Positions 58,837-64,000 of a stretch of 64,000 bases of DNA are shown here, one piece after another. The notes beneath the pieces are model-generated. The model saw nothing but the letters and a program-made list of their open reading frames with translations, did no database searches and was not told the origin of the DNA. How positions within the stretch are numbered: the first letter of the stretch is position 1; each line of letters begins with the position of its first letter. Origin of the DNA: Erythroxylum novogranatense (Eukaryota > Streptophyta > Magnoliopsida > Malpighiales > Erythroxylaceae); the NCBI GenBank assembly GCA_029891385.1, contig CM057225.1, forward strand, positions 14,387,498-14,451,497, read 5' to 3'. The position numbers were made by a program, and so were the translations under genes.

Positions 58837-61800
58837 TCAGTCAACGGTTCACTATGACAGTAATCATATGAGTCTATACATCCTAAACACTTTTCCACTT
58901 AATGATTCACTTTTGGAGTGATCACAGTAACCACTCTCAGTCCGTGGTTCAATTACTATGGCTAACTCATTATCACTTAGTACAGTAAACGGATTTGACA
59001 AAACTATCAGTTGGCGACCTCATTTTCTTAGCTATCTCACTTGCCATTTCTAGAACTGTCACTACCTTTGGTTTCGATATATAACTCAGTTCGGTATTTT
59101 CGAATCTATTCACTTATCACATTTTATTTCTCTAGTACTTTTCCCCAATGCCATATAGTCCAATTTCTCGCTCCATCAATACGTTTCCATTTCTTTGGTA
59201 CCTCCTTAATCACGCCAGGGACAATTTACATTCCCTTGGTACCAATACAGTAACATTTAACTCCACTTCACTATAATCAGTAACAATGTACCTAATGCAG
59301 TCATTTATCATATGTCATTCACTTTATATTCAAATTCGATTCTCGTAAGACAAATCATCGCTCTATAGTGTTCACACACTTTATTCGGGTATACATTTTA
59401 CTCGCCTCATTTGTCCGATCCGATTCCACTTTAGCTAACCATGCGCCTTCCTAAGTCACTTTCCTTTTTCTCACACATTTTAGTCTCAAACCCATTATGG
59501 TCTTTAACTCCCAAAGAGCAATCGTGCAAAGGTAACAAAGATATATTTTCCAAAGAATCAAAGCTCTATAACACGACCATAATCAAACCTTTTCCTATTA
59601 GACATTCAACCTATAAACACTTGAGCCAAGAATCACCTCATTTTATAATTACAATTACTCAATTTCACTTTTCAAATATGTTTGACTAGAATGTCTAACT
59701 TTGATTGCTCACATTCTTGTTCTAATACCTTTTATCGGGTACACTTACTTCTCCTTCGACTTTTGTTCACTATAGTTTTCCAATTCCATTTGTATATTCA
59801 AACTCATCATAAAAAGAAATTCCCTTTACTTTCTCGCACTCTTAACCTTTCTTATCACTATTTTTACAACTTAAATTTTCCGTAAACGCCTCACTATTAC
59901 TCATCATCTGCTGACAATCACCGACAATCCCAATATCTCGTAATTGATCCGCTCATTACTTGAATTTGGTAGCGTAATTGTTCGCTCATTTCAAAGACTA
60001 TCGATTTATACTTGTCTCTTTCTCAAATTAACACAAAGGTATCCTTATAGGAATCTACAATCTCAAGGCTTTCAATAATGAGAATGGCACTAATACCATT
60101 TATCACAATCACCTCAATTTATTTCATACTTGTTCAACATATTGTCGCAGCTCAATACTCACTACCCACTCTTCCAATTAGTCCTATCGCTCTTTTCACT
60201 TTTCACTGCTCAACACTTCTAAACACATTCTCTCCAATCACGCTTATTACCATTTGCTTACTTCGCATAAATCCCTATTAGGGTCTTATTGACGCGTTAT
60301 CAGATATCTTTTACCCTTTTCATCGAGTCTACAATGAGTGTATCTACAATTTCTTTATGAAGGTGTCACTACATCACCTCATTGTCGGTTTCCCTTTGAC
60401 CCTCTTGTCTCTATTCGCCACTCTTTTTCATTTTCTTCTCATTTGTTTTCATATCATTCCTATCAACATATGTTAATACCTTGTCATCTATATTTAAACC
60501 TCCAAAATTTTCCATTTTATTTTAGTATCTCTTCTCGCCGGGACTCTTTTATTCTTCGCTTCAAATCTAGATTCCTCAACAATTTTACATCATAACTGGA
60601 GATCGATTTACTTCACATTGCAATAGAATCACCCCAAATTAAAATCTCACTCATATGGCATTTTTTACATTTCTGTACATACAATGCAGATAATCTCAGC
60701 AGTATAAGCTATGACCCAATTTCACTTTTAATTTTGTCCACAAAAGTCTCATCAACCAATGATTATTCCTAATCCTTCTTCACTATACGTACAATCTCAA
60801 TCAAAACACTTTTATGCCATCATTTAATAGATCAGAACATTCTTTTCGCGAAGGTTCCTTGTGGCAGTCACTTAAATACTTTCTTTCACACTTATTCTGT
60901 AATCTATACCAGAATCACTTTTCAGTTCCTCTCATACAGGTACACTTAGTCCACTTTTGTCTTACTTTAACCCCTTAAGAACTTCACACTTATAATCACT
61001 CTAAACATTTACCGCTCATTTCCTCTATGATTTCCATATATCTGTCACATACATTTCATTAGTCACAATCAACATTACCGTCCAATAGATATTCCTAACA
61101 GTAAATTGACTTAAATACAATAACTCTTTTCATGCACCACTATTGTGGTTTCATTCTTTTCAAGATCTTTATTTCATTCTCACCATATCATTAAACTATA
61201 TGTCTCATTCCCATATCCGTTACGTGCAACTTGACCTTATAAGGTCATATCAATTTGGCTTATCAGCTTGTGATCATTATTCCATATATTTTTTTTTTTA
61301 CTTCTGTTTTCTGCTACTTATCTTCTATTTTCCTCAAACAGTCTATGATCGGGTGTTCACAGTCCCTAATACCCGACAAAATCGTTGATACTACTCCATT
61401 CTATCTCTATCTATATACCTATCCATTTACCGTTTTCGTGTCCATATACACCTAATTCAGTATTTCTCGATACTCCATCAGTAGAAATCATCTGTCTGTC
61501 TTTTTCCTTTACGATTTTATCATACGAATTTCCAAACTCGTAGCATAATAGTCACATAATCATTTCAGTTTCAAACTTGTGCGGTCTAGTTCATAACCAT
61601 TTCCCGAATTCATTCCAGTCTATTTGTACACTTTTACCTCACTCTAATAGGCACTGGGCATCACTTTTTCGGTTCTTTCAGTTCTCAATAAACCATTACA
61701 GCACTCTATTGAGCTTCTTTCCATTTCGCTATTATCATCTGCCTATAAAATCTACTAATCTCTAACTTGAATACAGTGAATCAAAATATGCCCGATTGGA

Positions 61801-62303
61801 CCATCTACATTTTACTCAATTCCAATATTTCCCCCTTTCATGTCATATACAATGTAATCGTAATTACCTAACTATCCCTGCTTTTTAATTTCACTTAGAT
61901 CTACTATAACCAATATGCTTCCATATCTCTAATGGACCTCTCAAGTTCTCAACATCTTCATTTTTTTTCATCACCATAATATTATCAATTTAATTCGAAA
62001 TTCTTAATCGCCTAGCCAACACGTCATTCGGCTATCACTTATAAGTGGTTTCTAACCCAAGACAATTTCAACCTTCTTATCCATTTTTTTTCCTTTATCC
62101 TTTCCTAATTGATTATCCCTTTAGGATTTTCACTCTAATCCAGCCTCACTCTTCTCGCACTTAATCACTTGACACTTATGCACCCTTAGGCTTTATCCTC
62201 GCATGCGACTCGACTAGGATCGCTTACCACGGTGCTGCAACGACGCGACTCAAATGCATGAAACCTATGTTCCAAATCGTGCCCAGATACATTACGTATC
62301 ATC

Positions 62304-62317
62304 GGGCTCGATACCAC
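62304..62317 (-). other. Primer-binding site of H
   Basis: In element sense TGGTATCGAGCCC, the same shortened initiator-Met tRNA match as in B, about six bases inside the LTR end. Confidence 0.65.
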
Positions 62318-62322
62318 CTAAA

Positions 62323-64000
62323 TGTAACACCCACCCGTAAGACCCAACCCGATATCGTTGGTGATATCCGAGTCCGTGTCCCACGAGGGTGGCGTGCTTA
62401 CATCATCGATTTAAAATTCAAGACACACTTTTTTTTTTTTGAGCCATTAACTCCGCTCACACGGCAAACACAGTAAGTAAATAAAATCCGATTCAAGATA
62501 AACCCGCTTCGCTTATTACATCCATCCAAAGAATAATTACAATCACCAATGCAAGAAACATTAATACCACAATGGCTCAAGAAAATATAAAGCCTTGTTA
62601 TACAAAGATTGCGGAATACAATTTACTAAAACACTAATGCGATACCGAACCGATCCCGATCTCTAACCTTTACTCGACTACAGAGACATACTCCGTGTCA
62701 ACCGGGTATTCTTCAGACTTGAAAAATAGATGCAAATTTTGGGTGAGTTTTATGAACTCGGTGAGAAACCATCATCGATGGTTCACTCAATTCATGCATG
62801 TTCAAACACTTTACCAATTATCACATACGATCACGATTTACAAAAGTAATACCAAATAATACGTACAATCACATTTCACAAATGTAAGGCGAATCGCCTA
62901 TCATACAATCCACGCTAATCATACCATATATGCAATGCACATGAGACCCTTTCCATTTTCATTATGTTATTGTGACTGCGCTCAAACTGCCCCAAAGAAC
63001 GGCACATTGCGCTGAGCGGTGGTTTCAAACATTGGGCTTGAAGCCTCGATACATTGAGCCCGAGGCTCAATACGCTGGACCGAGGTCTCGTGCGCTGAAA
63101 TAAAGCTCTCACATACGCTAGGCGGATATGCCCCGACACGGTGGTCGCTCCAATACAACCGCTTTTATCTCGATCATGTCCTTATGCATGAATGCATATG
63201 TTCCAATTTTCATTTACGCTATTTCTATCACTTACATTCAATGCCATTTCCATTTCCTCGACCTTCGGTCCCAGATTTCAATCATATATTTTTCCAATTT
63301 ATCACGTCATACCATATCGCATTTACAAATACATCCCATGATCGAGACAGATAATTAACACTTCGATATCAATCTTATTTCCTCGACCTTGGTCCGAGAT
63401 CTCCAATGTAAACATTCACAAACAAATACACACAAGTAGCACTGTTATCTCATTCCCAATATTTCGACACCTATGGTCCAAATCAATCAAAGTCAAACAC
63501 ACATATACCCATCCATTATCTCCACATGGTATAATCGCGAAATATTAAACACATAAAAATTGAGAAACCATCTAGGTTACTCACCTATTACTTCCGAGCT
63601 AATGCCGAAAGCCTCGTGACGCTTGGCCAATCGACGCCCAATTGGACCTCTATATGAATCGAAAAAGTACGAGTCACTAAATATGAAATTTGTGCTCATA
63701 ATGATGAGATATGCATGTTCATGAATTCCGGTCCTAACTCAATATTTTCCCATAATAAAATTCTATGAAAATTTGAAATCCATAGGCCGACGGTGCATGC
63801 AATTCGGACCTCTATAGGTCCTCAATTAAATAAAACAAAGGTTTACATGTTCCGTCAATAGGGGCTACGCCAAATTCCGCCTAAAATTTCCGCTTTCTCA
63901 TAATATGAAATTAAATATTCAACGAATCCGATGCCTCTGGAATCAGGTCAATCGGACGTCGGACGGAAAGAAATTGACAAAAGAACAATCGGATCAATTT
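62323..64000 (-). repeat. 5' LTR of element H, cut by window end
   Basis: It aligns with 54597-56285 of the 3' LTR. Middle exon 63649-63585. Up to about 63.65 kb it differs from the 3' copy mainly in CAG-containing words and homopolymer lengths; beyond that it is nearly identical. The acceptor reads TTTTTCAAG near 62718 where the other copy has TTTTTCAG. Confidence 0.85.

Larger units (their letters stand above)
58799..62322 (-). other. Non-coding interior of element H
   Basis: 3.5 kb, pyrimidine-rich on the plus strand (purine-rich in element sense). Stops occur in all frames, no domains are seen, and the short open frames are not conserved in B. It aligns colinearly with the B interior at both ends and in the middle. 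The pre-PPT hairpin (58817-58836) and PPT (about 58799-58815) stand at one end, the PBS (62306-62316) at the other. Confidence 0.75.
54597..64000 (-). mobile_element. Non-autonomous LTR element H (minus strand, partial)
   Basis: Read on the minus strand: 5' LTR (64000 to 62323, cut by the window end), PBS, a non-coding interior (62322-58799), PPT, and 3' LTR (58798-54597). It is inserted in integrase of G; the left target copy is TTTCT (54592-54596). Its interior aligns colinearly with that of B, so both are members of one non-autonomous group. It is the innermost element of the right nest. Confidence 0.87.

Noticed and set aside
58799..62322. Several open frames of 60-97 aa on the plus strand of the H interior
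   Set aside because: They are antisense to the element, Ser/Phe/Leu-rich from pyrimidine bias, and have no counterpart in B.

Overview
The window is repeat-rich nuclear DNA of a flowering plant, probably a dicot with a large genome. I see no host gene, tRNA, rRNA or CRISPR array. Nearly everything belongs to nested LTR retrotransposons. Most are long-LTR (about 3-4.7 kb) Ty3/gypsy elements; the coding ones look like Tekay/Del-type chromoviruses, judged by eye from protease, RT, RNase H, integrase and chromodomain motifs. There is also one Sirevirus-like Ty1/copia element and a decayed Athila/Tat-like gypsy pol. The species cannot be named from this sequence.

Left nest, 1.6-39.5 kb. A solo LTR (C, 1564-39472, TSD TGCAT) has been split four ways. 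It holds solo LTR F (2648-6876, TSD TTATT), minus-strand solo LTR D (9207-16875) with solo LTR E inside it (10167-13785, TSD CAGTA), and autonomous element A (17359-38700, TSD AATGA). A carries gag, protease, RT, RNase H and integrase at 20.37-24.57 kb. Its chromodomain tail (35617-35864) is cut off by a complete non-autonomous element B (24572-35616, TSD CGATG).

Right nest, 41-64 kb. A decayed minus-strand Athila/Tat-like pol (about 41090-42620) is interrupted by copia element I from 42621. I is interrupted in its RT at 47091 by Tekay-like element G. G is interrupted at the start of its integrase at 54597 by minus-strand non-autonomous element H, which runs off the window. The missing halves of I and G should lie beyond 64 kb.

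B, H and solo LTR D form one non-autonomous group with about 4-kb LTRs. B and H share a colinear non-coding interior of 3.1-3.5 kb, like LARD elements. They share the primer-binding site, the polypurine-tract region and LTR sub-structure with the coding elements A and G, so mobilisation in trans is plausible.

The most unusual signal is inside the LTRs. LTRs A, B, D, G and H share an apparent two-intron, three-exon leader: a GTAAG donor, a 65-68-nt middle exon, a GTGAGTAACC donor and a TTTTTCAG-type acceptor. Most LTR families also carry a family-specific, inverted-repeat-rich cassette beside one conserved block, and a degenerate repeat of about 180 bp. Sequence between LTR copies differs in patches at CTG/CAG trinucleotides, which looks like read or consensus error, so many frameshifts in A and G may not be biological.
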